64,000 bases of DNA from Edaphobacter sp. 4G125 (GCF_014274685.1 NZ_CP060393.1:2229501-2293500); one strand, 5' to 3'; shown: positions 1 to 8,834, counted from the stretch's first letter. The notes: generated from the sequence alone by a model not told the origin. A program made the numbers and translations.

Positions 1-1603
1 TACTCATTCCATTCGAGCGGATGCGTGTCGGCATCAACTCCGAAAGTGCTAGCCAGACACCAACCCCTGGGCCGATCGCGAAGAAGGACATAAAGACATA
101 TAGCCCGATCGCAACCATCCAACCGTGACCTGAACTCGGAACTCCACCTACAAGCGCACGCTCAATTTTGAGTGGGGCCGTGCGTGCCGCATCCAGATTC
201 CCGAAAGGATTTTTAAAGAAAGCTTCAACTTTGTTGGAAGGAACTGCACTTTCCCGGGAGATCTGAATGGGAGCGGCACTCGGATCATCGGATCGAACAA
301 AACTGGTTTCTGCCGTATAGTCACCATAAGAATAGATGACGGCTAAAGAAGCACGTTTGCTATCGATGGCGTTATCCGAAGCCTCACTTGTTTCAAGCAG
401 GTGTTTTGCCTCTTGTGGGGTAAAAGAGAGATGGAGAGTTTGATCTGGTGCCACCATCGCTTGTACGACACCGCGGCAATCCCGGTTCAGTTTTTCGGTG
501 CTCCGAAAGAGCAGGCCAATACCGATCAGGGAAACGATAATTCCTGAGGTTCCGACAATAAACAGGAATTTTCGACCTTTGCGGTCGATCAGAGTCATGC
601 CCACGATCGTCATCAAAAAGTTGACGATCGTGAAGATAACATAGCCCCAGTGAGCGTGCAGGTCAGACAATCCGCTCTGCAGCAGGATGGCGGTGTTGTA
701 GCCGATGATGGAGTTCACGCCAGTCGCTGTGTTGCAGAACAGAATGATGCATGCCAGCAGAAAAGGAATAACGTATTTTCTGCGTAGAAGCGAATCCTTG
801 AAAGTTTCCCCTGAACCGGTTGCTTTTGAAGCAGCAGCGATCCGTTCCATTTCCTCTAATTCGATCCCTGCCTGATGAGATTCGCGGGAGCGCTGTAAGG
901 AAGTAAGAGCCTTCTCGCGACGGCCCCGCAGTAAGAGCCAGCGAGGGGATTCGGCGACAAACAGGCTGCCGATGACAAAAAGGATTCCTGGAGGAAGCGA
1001 GACCCAGAAGATATGGCGCCATGCCTGATCTTTGAATGCAAAGATCGTAGCAGCGTCTGAAACTTTGCTGATGGCTTCAACCCGATAGCTGTAATAGATC
1101 CCGATAAGAGCCGCCGAGACGATGCCAAGCGTCAATAACCATTGAAAGACAGCTGTACCTTTTCCGCGATTCGAAGCAGGTAAACATTCGGCTAGATACA
1201 GCGGAACCACCACACCGATGAAGCCTCCACTGATCCCCTGTAATAGCCGGCCAAAAAAGAGCGGGCCATAACCATTGGATAAGGCAATGATCGGGATACT
1301 TACGACGAAGGCCAATCCACTGATCATCATGAGAGGCTTTCGCCCCATCCAGTCGGCAAGCAATCCGGCAAATAAGGTCGAAAAGACGCTGCCCAGAAGC
1401 ACTGCCGCTACGATGACGGAAAGTTGCCCAGCATTGAGATGCGAGGTGGCTTCGAGATAAGGGAGTGCTCCGCCAATAATTCCGATATCTACGCCGTAGA
1501 GCAGGCCGCCAAGTCCTGCAACGAGGAGAAGAAAGCGGTTATAGCTGGATTTCGTATCGGCAGAGCCTGCCGCAGAGGTGGAGCTCGGTGCTTGATAGGT
1601 CAT
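1..1603 (-). CDS. MFS sugar porter (partial, runs off the left edge)
   Basis: Inner-membrane proton-coupled sugar transporter of the sugar porter family. The reading frame is open from the ATG at 1603 to base 1 and its 3' end is outside the window. Seen in translation: an N-terminal helix with GGLLYGVDIGIIGGALPYL, the loop motif DWMGRKPL, PLYLAECLPASNRG after helix 4, PRWLLLRGR in the central loop, TGVNSIIGYNT in helix 7, IDRKGRK after helix 8, and MPTRIRSNGMS near the cut end. These are hallmark positions of XylE/GLUT-like porters. Between helix 8 and the following membrane segment there is an extra polar stretch of roughly 110-120 residues (about bases 130-520) that ordinary porters lack. 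The gene is divergent from the SDR/L-fuconate dehydratase operon, so L-fucose or a related sugar is the probable substrate. That is inference from context. Confidence 0.93.
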   Translation of the reverse strand, partial: MTYQAPSSTSAAGSADTKSSYNRFLLLVAGLGGLLYGVDIGIIGGALPYLEATSHLNAGQLSVIVAAVLLGSVFSTLFAGLLADWMGRKPLMMISGLAFVVSIPIIALSNGYGPLFFGRLLQGISGGFIGVVVPLYLAECLPASNRGKGTAVFQWLLTLGIVSAALIGIYYSYRVEAISKVSDAATIFAFKDQAWRHIFWVSLPPGILFVIGSLFVAESPRWLLLRGRREKALTSLQRSRESHQAGIELEEMERIAAASKATGSGETFKDSLLRRKYVIPFLLACIILFCNTATGVNSIIGYNTAILLQSGLSDLHAHWGYVIFTIVNFLMTIVGMTLIDRKGRKFLFIVGTSGIIVSLIGIGLLFRSTEKLNRDCRGVVQAMVAPDQTLHLSFTPQEAKHLLETSEASDNAIDSKRASLAVIYSYGDYTAETSFVRSDDPSAAPIQISRESAVPSNKVEAFFKNPFGNLDAARTAPLKIERALVGGVPSSGHGWMVAIGLYVFMSFFAIGPGVGVWLALSELMPTRIRSNGMS

Positions 1604-1980
1604 AGAAGTCTAACTTGGGCTTATAGAAATGTTCGCTATACATCGGTCCACGAAGAAAAATATAGCAATGCAGCAAGAATTCGAGTCCTGCCCAATCTGA
1701 GGAGTGTTCTGCATCACAGGTCCCTGTGTTCCCTCTGTGGGGTTATCTCATTTGCAGAACACAATATCAGTCCGCGCTACAATCACCAACTTTAACTTGG
1801 TTGAATGTAAGTTTATGGTATTTCATCGGCTTGCGGTTCAGAACGGAAGACTGAGGGAAAACATCTTATCTTCGGGGTGCGAGTCCACCCGCTTGCTTAC
1901 TAGAGAAGTCGAAAGAAGGTTTTCCCCCTCCAAAATGTGAAAAACGAGGTATGCTTTTGGAGAGGACTTGGTTTCAATAT
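1604..1980. promoter_or_regulatory. Divergent intergenic region between the sugar porter and the SDR gene
   Basis: About 375 bases without a supported gene between two divergent genes, so it should hold both promoters. An imperfect palindrome, ACCAACTTTAACTTGGT, lies at 1785-1801 and is a candidate operator for the unidentified regulator of the cluster. No regulator gene is present beside it. I could not place -35/-10 boxes with confidence. Confidence 0.4.
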
Positions 1981-2730
1981 ATGAGTGATTCCTTTCACCT
2001 GAAAAACAAGATCGCTCTTGTCACTGGAGCCGCCAGCGGCATTGGAGCGGCTACCGCTCGTGAGTTGGCGCACGCAGGAGCGCAGGTTTTCATCGCAGAC
2101 CTTAACCTGACAGCAGCCGAATCGCTGGCATCCGAGCTGACAGAGGCCCGTGCGATCAGGATGGATGTGACTGATTCTGCCTCCATTGCCGAAGCCTTTG
2201 CGAGAATTTCTCACCTGGACATCCTGGTGAATAATGCCGGGATCGGATTGGTTGGCGACATCGCTCGAACTTCGGAAGAAGATTTCGAACGGGTCATGCG
2301 GGTGAATGTCAACAGTGTTTTCATGGTGACGAAGGCAGCTTTACCTCTGCTCCTCGCGTCTCGGGGATCGATCATCAATATTGGTTCTGTAGCTGGTTCG
2401 GTTGGAGTGAAACAACGTTTCGCATATTGTGCGAGTAAAGGGGCAGTCCAGGCGATGACCAGACAGATCGCGGTGGATTATCCCAAGGAACTTCGGGTGA
2501 ATTGCATTGCTCCGGGAACCGTCCAGACTCCTTTTGTCGAAGGCTATCTTGAGAAATATCACTCCCATGAAATAGAGAAAGTGAGAGCCGAGTTGGTGGC
2601 ACGGCAGCCCATTGGGAGATTAGGAACACCAGAAGATATTGCTTCGCTGGTGCGCTATCTCTGCTCACAGGAAGCAGAGTTCATCAACGGAGCTGTGATC
2701 CCGATTGATGGGGGATGGACGGCGGCGTGA
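1981..2730 (+). CDS. SDR-family oxidoreductase, probable 2-keto-3-deoxy-L-fuconate dehydrogenase
   Basis: Classical short-chain dehydrogenase of about 249 residues, cytoplasmic and NAD(P)-dependent. Visible motifs: the TGAASGIG cofactor loop near the N-terminus, NNAG, the catalytic serine in NIGSVAGS, YCASK for the Tyr-Lys pair, PG after it, and the C-terminal NGAVIPIDGGW. The frame is open from an upstream ATG at 1951. I prefer the ATG at 1981 because the family normally begins with a short MSDSFHLKNK-like stretch just before the Rossmann fold. It is followed by L-fuconate dehydratase and a FAH hydrolase on the same strand. In the non-phosphorylative L-fucose route known from Xanthomonas, an SDR oxidises 2-keto-3-deoxy-L-fuconate to the 2,4-diketo acid. 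L-fucose dehydrogenase is the alternative role, since SDRs serve that step too. Confidence 0.85.
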   Translation: MSDSFHLKNKIALVTGAASGIGAATARELAHAGAQVFIADLNLTAAESLASELTEARAIRMDVTDSASIAEAFARISHLDILVNNAGIGLVGDIARTSEEDFERVMRVNVNSVFMVTKAALPLLLASRGSIINIGSVAGSVGVKQRFAYCASKGAVQAMTRQIAVDYPKELRVNCIAPGTVQTPFVEGYLEKYHSHEIEKVRAELVARQPIGRLGTPEDIASLVRYLCSQEAEFINGAVIPIDGGWTAA

Positions 2731-2792
2731 TCATTCCTCTCTGTTTTGTTCCCGCTGAACTCTCTATTTTTAAAGAAGGGAAAGCCTGAGCT

Positions 2793-4097
2793 TTGAACGA
2801 GATTTTAATTACCGGCGTTCGTGTTATCGATCTACGCTTCCCCACATCCCGCGAGCACATCGGTTCTGATGCTGTTAACAAAGACCCCGATTACTCCGCT
2901 GCGTATTGCATACTTGAGACGAATACGGGGCTTACGGGACACGGTTTAACCTTTACCCTCGGCCGTGGTACGGATCTTGTCGTGCAGGCGGCGCGCTATC
3001 TATCCCGCTATGTCGTCAATCGTTCCCTGGATTCCATTACGGAGAACTTCTGCGCTTTTTCCCGCCAGCTTACGGAGGACACTCAATTCCGCTGGCTCGG
3101 CCCTGAAAAAGGTGTCATCCATCTGGCGACCGGAGCGCTAATCAATGCAGTGTGGGATCTTTATGCTCGAGCTGAAAAGAAGCCGCTTTGGCAACTACTT
3201 ACCGATTTAGAACCGTGCCAGATCCTGAATGCAGTCGATTTTCGTTACATCGACGATGCTTTGAATCCCGCTGAAGCGAGGGAGATTCTTGAGAGGTCGC
3301 AAACCGGAAAGTCTGAGCGTCTGGCCCAATTGAAGGAAAAGGGATATCCGGCCTATACAACCTCGGTTGGATGGTTTGGGTACTCTGAAGAGAAGATTCG
3401 CCGTCTTTGCCATGAGGCGCTGGCTGAAGGCTGGACCTACTTCAAGTTGAAAGTCGGAGGAGATGACGTCGAAGATCTTCGTCGAGGCCATATCGTTCGA
3501 GAAGAGATCGGCTGGACCAATAAACTGATGGTCGATGCCAATCAAAAGTGGGGCGTCCTGGAGGCGATTGACCGCACTCGCCAGCTTGTCGAACTTAAGC
3601 CCTGGTGGATGGAGGAGCCTACGAATCCAGACGATATCCTTGGTCATGCGCGGATTCGGCACGAAGTTCCTCAGGTTCGAATTGCGACAGGGGAGCACTG
3701 TCACAATCGAGTGATGTTCAAGCAGTTTCTTCAGTCCAAAGCGCTGGATGTTGTTCAACTCGATAGCTGCCGTGTAGGCGGAGTGAACGAAAACCTCGCT
3801 ATACTTTTGCTGGCGGCAAAGTTCAATACTCCCGTCTGCCCGCATGCCGGTGGCGTTGGCCTATGCGAGTATGTTCAACACCTCTCGATGTTCGACTTTC
3901 TCTCTGTATCGGCCACTATGGAAAATCGCGTGATCGAGTTTGTTGACCATCTGCATGAACATTTTCTTACCCCAGTCCATATCCGAAATGGCCACTACAT
4001 GGTGCCGACTGAGCCGGGATACAGCATCGAGATTCGGGAAGAGTCTCTCAACCGTTTTGCCTACCCACAAGGTGAGGCATGGAGCGCAAAGGCATGA
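2793..4097 (+). CDS. fucD: L-fuconate dehydratase (enolase superfamily)
   Basis: Dehydrates L-fuconate to 2-keto-3-deoxy-L-fuconate in the cytoplasm, Mg2+-dependent. The length, 434 residues, fits the family (about 440). Catalytic positions are recognisable: Lys218 and Lys220 in FKLKVGG, metal ligands Asp248 (MVDAN), Glu274 (MEEPTNP) and Glu301 (ATGEH), and general acid/base His351 (CPHAGGVG). This numbering agrees with what I recall for the characterised Xanthomonas enzyme (Lys220, His351). The YPAYTTS, GHARIRH and VGGVNENLAILLLAAKF blocks are also typical. The start is TTG, preceded about nine bases upstream by a GAAGGGA ribosome-binding site. It lies 62 bases after the SDR gene and overlaps the following hydrolase, so co-transcription is likely. 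Confidence 0.95.
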   Translation: MNEILITGVRVIDLRFPTSREHIGSDAVNKDPDYSAAYCILETNTGLTGHGLTFTLGRGTDLVVQAARYLSRYVVNRSLDSITENFCAFSRQLTEDTQFRWLGPEKGVIHLATGALINAVWDLYARAEKKPLWQLLTDLEPCQILNAVDFRYIDDALNPAEAREILERSQTGKSERLAQLKEKGYPAYTTSVGWFGYSEEKIRRLCHEALAEGWTYFKLKVGGDDVEDLRRGHIVREEIGWTNKLMVDANQKWGVLEAIDRTRQLVELKPWWMEEPTNPDDILGHARIRHEVPQVRIATGEHCHNRVMFKQFLQSKALDVVQLDSCRVGGVNENLAILLLAAKFNTPVCPHAGGVGLCEYVQHLSMFDFLSVSATMENRVIEFVDHLHEHFLTPVHIRNGHYMVPTEPGYSIEIREESLNRFAYPQGEAWSAKA

Positions 4098-4972
4098 AGT
4101 TTGTAACTTTTTCGGGTAAAGCATCTTCCACGAAGAACCCGTCGGCAGTTCTGAGCCGTGGTATCCCAACGCCCGGTGTCCTTGTGGGAGATGAGGTCGT
4201 CGATCTTACGGGACTGGCGTACTCCAATGTGCTTTCGATCATTCAGGCAGGAAACCTGGCCCTCACCGATATTGCCGCGAAACTTGAGAAGGCGCCGCGC
4301 GTAGCCCTTTCAGAGGTGACATTACATGCGCCTCTACTTCCTCCGCGTATTTTTGGGGTTGGTCTTAATTATGCGAAGCATGCGGCAGAGTCGAAGATGG
4401 CGGTCCAGAAGGTTCCGACGGTCTTTATGAAGCTGTCGAGTTCTGTGACCGGACCGGATAGCCCCGTGATTCTTCCAAAGATCAGCACGCAACCAGACTA
4501 TGAGGCGGAGTTGGGGGTCGTGATTAGCAAGCCGGGATATCAGATTCCGGCGTCGGATTGGCAGCAGTATGTATTTGGTTACACCATCGTAAATGACGTC
4601 AGCGCGCGGGATATTCAGCTGGCCACTTCCCAATGGACACTTGGAAAATCGTTCCCTACATTTACGCCGCTTGGTCCAGCAATCGTAACCTCGGATGAGG
4701 TCTCGGATCCTCATGCTCTCGACATCTCACTGACGATCGGCGGAGAGATACTGCAATCCTCCAATACTGGCGACCTGATCTTCAAGATCCCAGCGCTAAT
4801 CGAATATATCTCCAGCTTGACGCCTTTGGAAGCAGGCGATGTCATTAGTACAGGTACTCCAGAGGGAGTGGGACTCGGGCGCACGCCACAACGCTGGCTG
4901 AAGCCGAACGAAGAGATGGCGGTCACCATCGAGAAGCTGGGCACACTGCGGAATCGGACTGTAGCTGAGTAA
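4079..4972 (+). CDS. Fumarylacetoacetate hydrolase-family protein, probable 2,4-diketo-3-deoxy-L-fuconate hydrolase
   Basis: FAH-fold enzyme predicted to cleave the diketo acid produced by the upstream enzymes into pyruvate and lactate. Seen: GLNYAKHAAES, the metal-site region YEAELGVVI, YTIVNDVSARDIQ, GKSFPTFTPLGP and the C-terminal ISTGTPEGVGLG. All are hallmark segments of the FAH/2-hydroxyhepta-2,4-diene-1,7-dioate isomerase family. The frame opens at 4079, inside the end of the dehydratase gene. An ATG at 4094 (MKFVTF, GGAG nine bases upstream) is an equally good and more family-like start, giving 292 residues. It is the last gene of the L-fuconate operon and a strong hairpin follows. 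The exact substrate is inferred from the neighbours, since the family also acts on other acylpyruvates. Confidence 0.9.
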   Translation: MERKGMKFVTFSGKASSTKNPSAVLSRGIPTPGVLVGDEVVDLTGLAYSNVLSIIQAGNLALTDIAAKLEKAPRVALSEVTLHAPLLPPRIFGVGLNYAKHAAESKMAVQKVPTVFMKLSSSVTGPDSPVILPKISTQPDYEAELGVVISKPGYQIPASDWQQYVFGYTIVNDVSARDIQLATSQWTLGKSFPTFTPLGPAIVTSDEVSDPHALDISLTIGGEILQSSNTGDLIFKIPALIEYISSLTPLEAGDVISTGTPEGVGLGRTPQRWLKPNEEMAVTIEKLGTLRNRTVAE

Positions 4973-5000
4973 CTTTCTTCGCAGCACAGAAATTACAGCA

Positions 5001-5048
5001 TCGACTTCGTATCCCCCACATAGGTGATACGAAGTCGAATTTATTTTT
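5001..5048 (+). terminator. Rho-independent terminator after the L-fuconate operon
   Basis: Perfect 13-bp inverted repeat TCGACTTCGTATC (5001-5013) and GATACGAAGTCGA (5026-5038) with a 12-base loop, followed by ATTTATTTTTTG. It lies 29 bases after the FAH gene stop. Confidence 0.85.
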
Positions 5049-5071
5049 TGTAAGCTCAGCGATAACTCTTC

Positions 5072-7504
5072 ATGGATTCATTGTCAATCTTTCCTCCCCG
5101 CCGGCGATGGGGAATCTGGGCCTGTGTCTTCCTTCTGCTGACTCTTGCAGGCAGGGCCCAGAACCCGGCAATCACTCATCCCCTCCTTCTGCCATCCGCC
5201 ATTGCGTTCGATAACCAGGGCAATCTTTATGTTGCCGAGACCAGCAATCATATGATCCGTAAGATTGATCGTACCGGCAACATCTCGATTGTGGCCGGCG
5301 ATGGAGTTCAAGGCTATGGCGGGGATGGCGGAGCTGCAACTTCAGCACAGCTGGATTCTCCGCAAGGGCTGGCAGTCGACGCCTCCAATCTTTACATTGC
5401 GGACACCCATAACCATCGTATTCGCAGAGTAAATCTCTCCACGGGAGTGATCTCGACGATTGCAGGAAGTTCGATCGCAGGATCAACGGGAGATCATGGT
5501 CCTGCCAGATCCGCGACCCTGGATCGCCCGACTGCGCTTACGCTCAACGGCAATGGCGATCTTTTGATTGCCGATTCCGGAAGACATCGCATTCGCCGTA
5601 TCGAAGCGGCATCGGGGGTGATAACGACTGTTGCTGGAGAAGGAACCCAGGGATATGCCGGGGATAGCGGGTCAGCCGCCTTAGCGGTGCTGGACTCTCC
5701 GCAAGGACTGGCGGCGGATGATGGAGGCAATCTGTATCTGGCAGATACCCACAATCAGAGGATTAGAAGGATTGATATTGCTACGGGAACGATATCCACC
5801 ATGGCAGGAACCGGGGCCTTTGGATATGCAGGAGATTCAGGAGAGGCCACTTCTGCAAAACTGGCATTGCCACATGGGCTCACCCTGGATGCACAGGGAA
5901 ATATATTTTTTACGGATTCTTCCAATCATCGAGTTCGCCGGATCGATGCTGTTACTGGAACCATTACTACGGTCGCAGGAGACGGTGACCAAGGGTTTTC
6001 AGGAGATGGGGGAGTTTCTACTGCAGCTTCCCTGAATGAAGCTCGCGCAGTGGCCATCTCCTCTGGTGCATTCACGATTGCGGATGCTGCGAACCAGAGA
6101 ATTCGTCAGGTTTCTAACGGCGTTATTCAGACGGTTGTTGGACCCGGTGCTACCATTCCGGTGACTCTCTCGCTGAATGGAGATGCTTCTGTTCCGTATG
6201 GATTCGGTCGCATCACGGCTATGCTGGCTTCGGGAACAAGTGCTTCTGGAAGCATCTCTTTTTTCGATGGCTCTGCAATGCTCACGACGGTCCCGCTTGC
6301 TTCGAATGTCGCGATTCTCGATACCTCTGCATTCGCTGCGGGGCAGCACATTCTTACTGCTTCTTATACGGGCGATGCTACTCATCCTGCCGCGCAGAGT
6401 ACTCCCTTTACGCTGACAGTAACTCCGCTCTCTGTAGCGGTGATGATCTTGCCAGCATCGCTCTCCTATGGCGAGGCAATTCCTTCAATCGCCGGCAGCT
6501 TGATGGGACTTCTTCCGCGCGATCAGCCTAACGTGTCCGCCACTTTTACCGTGGATGCTCCTGCTCTCCCGGTTGTAGGAAGTTACACAGTAAAGACTGT
6601 TCTCCATGGTTCAGCTGCGGGTAACTATACCGTCGCTGCGTTACCTGTTCTGACTATCACGAAGGCCAGAACGGCGATGATACTGACAGCTGCAACTGCA
6701 GGACTTAACTTTGCAACAGCAGTTGATGTAGGGCAACCCGTTCTCTTTACGGCACACGTGACCAGCGCAACGACGGGAAGTCCGACAGGAACAATGTCGA
6801 TCTATGACGGAGGAGATCTTCTCTCTGCCGGCCGGCCGGATTCTTCAGGGAATTTGACCTTTACAACCTCGGCACTGAGCAGCGGGCCGCACACCCTTAG
6901 TGCAACCTACTCCGGAGATTCGAATTTCAATTCCAGCACTTCTCCTGCAATGCTCTTTACTGTGAATCCTTCTTCTCCAGTTTTTTCCGGAGATTTTACG
7001 ATGGCTCCAAACGGATCTACTACCCAGACCATTATTGATGGGAGATCAGCGAGTTTTTCTTTTTCTGTTCAGGTGTTGGGGAATATCGCGAGTCCGATCA
7101 TGCTTTCCGCTTCGGGACTTCCCGAAACAGTCATTGCTTCCTTTAATCCGAGCGCCATCGTCCCAGGGAGCTCTTCTGCTTCCTTTACGATGACTGTAGC
7201 AACGCAGAAGTCAGTGGCGGTTTACCAGAAAACGAGGTCGGCCCTTTTCACATTGCTCATTTTGCCTTTCAGCCTTTTTGAATGGAAAAGAAAGAGACCT
7301 ATTTCGGTTCGCGTCTTAGTCACGATATTTCTTGCTTTACCAGTGATGCTTACAGGTTGCGGGGATCGTATACGGTCTGGCGGACCTGCTCCACCGACAG
7401 CAAAGACCTACGCGATTACGGTTACGGGAACGGCTGTAGATCTTGCTCGAGGTCAGATCAGCCACACTGCCACTGTGACACTTACGGTGCAGCCGCAACC
7501 CTAA
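5072..7504 (+). CDS. Exported NHL-repeat / Ig-like repeat protein with hydrophobic C-terminal tail
   Basis: 810 residues. An N-terminal hydrophobic signal (about residues 14-29, GIWACVFLLLTLAG) directs export. Six NHL-type repeats follow at about residues 38-345 (each with a GNLYVADxxNHRIRRID-like core), predicting a beta-propeller. Then come a bacterial Ig-like domain (SISFFDG... HILTASYTGD), an MBG-like domain (LSYGEAIPSIAG... GNYTVAALPVLTITKA), a second Ig-like domain (GTMSIYDGGDLL... LSATYSGDSNF) and a further beta-sandwich. The tail carries a hydrophobic stretch near residues 723-738, a basic WKRKRP linker, and a second hydrophobic stretch ending in LTGC at Cys763, followed by a short beta-rich end. 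It is probably surface-exposed or periplasmic. Its ligand is unknown. It ends in a 4-base overlap with the convergent ZIP gene. Confidence 0.85.
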   Translation: MDSLSIFPPRRRWGIWACVFLLLTLAGRAQNPAITHPLLLPSAIAFDNQGNLYVAETSNHMIRKIDRTGNISIVAGDGVQGYGGDGGAATSAQLDSPQGLAVDASNLYIADTHNHRIRRVNLSTGVISTIAGSSIAGSTGDHGPARSATLDRPTALTLNGNGDLLIADSGRHRIRRIEAASGVITTVAGEGTQGYAGDSGSAALAVLDSPQGLAADDGGNLYLADTHNQRIRRIDIATGTISTMAGTGAFGYAGDSGEATSAKLALPHGLTLDAQGNIFFTDSSNHRVRRIDAVTGTITTVAGDGDQGFSGDGGVSTAASLNEARAVAISSGAFTIADAANQRIRQVSNGVIQTVVGPGATIPVTLSLNGDASVPYGFGRITAMLASGTSASGSISFFDGSAMLTTVPLASNVAILDTSAFAAGQHILTASYTGDATHPAAQSTPFTLTVTPLSVAVMILPASLSYGEAIPSIAGSLMGLLPRDQPNVSATFTVDAPALPVVGSYTVKTVLHGSAAGNYTVAALPVLTITKARTAMILTAATAGLNFATAVDVGQPVLFTAHVTSATTGSPTGTMSIYDGGDLLSAGRPDSSGNLTFTTSALSSGPHTLSATYSGDSNFNSSTSPAMLFTVNPSSPVFSGDFTMAPNGSTTQTIIDGRSASFSFSVQVLGNIASPIMLSASGLPETVIASFNPSAIVPGSSSASFTMTVATQKSVAVYQKTRSALFTLLILPFSLFEWKRKRPISVRVLVTIFLALPVMLTGCGDRIRSGGPAPPTAKTYAITVTGTAVDLARGQISHTATVTLTVQPQP

Positions 7505-8229
7505 CCTGGGGCGAGCAGCTTGAGTAGGAAGAAAGTGGCGACTCCGGCAAAGAAGACAAGTGCCATCCTTATGCCAGGTTCGCGGTTTACCTCCGGGACT
7601 AAGTCGGTCGCCGCAACATAGATCGTTACGCCTGCAGACAGGGGTAATCCGGCTCGAACCCACTCAGGCCGAAGATTGATAACAAGAACTCCTGCCAGTG
7701 TGGTCGCCCCCAGGATCATCGCGGAGTTCAATGCAGCTCGGCTCCCTCGGCCACTGGCCAGCATGACGCTTGCGACCGTGAAGCCTTCCGGAAGCTTATG
7801 TAGAAATACCGCAATAAAGATGACCCAACCTAACCAGTGAGAGAGGACGAATCCTGATCCGATGGCAATTCCATCAAAAAATGTATGGGTTGCCAGTCCA
7901 AGAAGCACGGAGTAGCTGGTCTTTGCTGAGACAAATTCATGATGGTGAGTTTCTTCGCCGAAATGAAAGTGGGGAACCAGCGTGTGTTCCAAAAGATGGA
8001 CCCCGCAGTAGCCGACAAGGATGAGCAACGGAGCCCAGTGAGGGTTGATCCCTACGCCTTCGGGAATCATCTCTAGCACTGCCGCTGCGAGCATAAAACC
8101 AGCGCCCAGCGCAACAAAGTAACGCAGTGCGCGTGCTGAAGGAGATCGCCGAACCAGTAAGACACCGCCGAGATAGTCCGCCAGCCCTGCCACTGCACCT
8201 AGTGTGAGACTCAATCCGAGAGATTGCAT
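7501..8229 (-). CDS. ZIP-family metal transporter
   Basis: Inner-membrane divalent-metal permease (Zn2+ or related), 242 residues with about eight hydrophobic segments. The two conserved metal-binding helices are visible as HTFFDGIAIGSG and HKLPEGFTVASV. A histidine-rich loop (HFHFGEETHHHE, near residues 87-98) precedes them and resembles the variable metal-sensing loop of ZIP proteins. Its stop codon shares bases with the stop of the convergent NHL protein. It starts 80 bases downstream of the DUF4149 gene on the same strand, so it could be the tail of that transcription unit. Confidence 0.92.
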   Translation of the reverse strand: MQSLGLSLTLGAVAGLADYLGGVLLVRRSPSARALRYFVALGAGFMLAAAVLEMIPEGVGINPHWAPLLILVGYCGVHLLEHTLVPHFHFGEETHHHEFVSAKTSYSVLLGLATHTFFDGIAIGSGFVLSHWLGWVIFIAVFLHKLPEGFTVASVMLASGRGSRAALNSAMILGATTLAGVLVINLRPEWVRAGLPLSAGVTIYVAATDLVPEVNREPGIRMALVFFAGVATFFLLKLLAPG

Positions 8230-8309
8230 CCTATCCGTTCCAGGCGAAGCGGAGAGCTCCGACGCCTTTCACGGGATAGCATACGAACCAGCAGGCTCGA
8301 AGGATGCAT

Positions 8310-8834
8310 TCAGGGATCATACCTTTTGATTCTACCTGTCTCGGGCCATTGAGATTCCCGTGCCAGCACCAGAAGTACGCCGACGCCGCAGAAAAAAACG
8401 AATCCTTCCAGGCGTTCAGACCAGACATGCAGGCGTTCAAAGTCAACTCGGGCCGGCGATTCAATATCCGCCGTTTCGATGTCTCCGCCCGCTGCAATGC
8501 GGTCCTGTTCCATGGCTGGAAGGATACGAAACTGAGAATATGCGGTAATCAGCAGCATCAGGGTAGTTAGAGAGATACCCATCGCGAATCCAATCCGAGC
8601 AGGAACTTCGGCGCGAAACCACAGGATGACCGTTGCCAGACAGAAGAGGGCACCGCCGATAAGACCGATCCAATGCAGAATTACGAGAGTTCCGCCGACA
8701 ACAAGACCAGCTTCATGGGCACTTGGCAGCCGGTGAAAGGCCACTGGCGCCAGTACGAATGCAAAGAAAGCCAGACCGCCAACCCAGGCTGCCATCGAAA
8801 GCAGCCGTATAGCTCGAAGTACACGTTCGATCAC
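8310..8834 (-). CDS. DUF4149-family membrane protein
   Basis: 174 residues with four predicted membrane segments (about residues 10-30, 45-65, 80-100 and 145-162). The N-terminal SMAAWVGGLAFFAFVLAPVAF and the pattern of small and aromatic residues match the DUF4149 family (TMEM205-like). The biochemical role is unknown. Its start overlaps the stop of the htpX gene by one base (ATGA-type junction), implying translational coupling with that protease. Confidence 0.8.
   Translation of the reverse strand: MIERVLRAIRLLSMAAWVGGLAFFAFVLAPVAFHRLPSAHEAGLVVGGTLVILHWIGLIGGALFCLATVILWFRAEVPARIGFAMGISLTTLMLLITAYSQFRILPAMEQDRIAAGGDIETADIESPARVDFERLHVWSERLEGFVFFCGVGVLLVLARESQWPETGRIKRYDP

Noticed and set aside
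1424..1795. Plus-strand frame over the start of the sugar porter
   Set aside because: Antisense to the porter gene and continuing into its promoter; composition is not protein-like.
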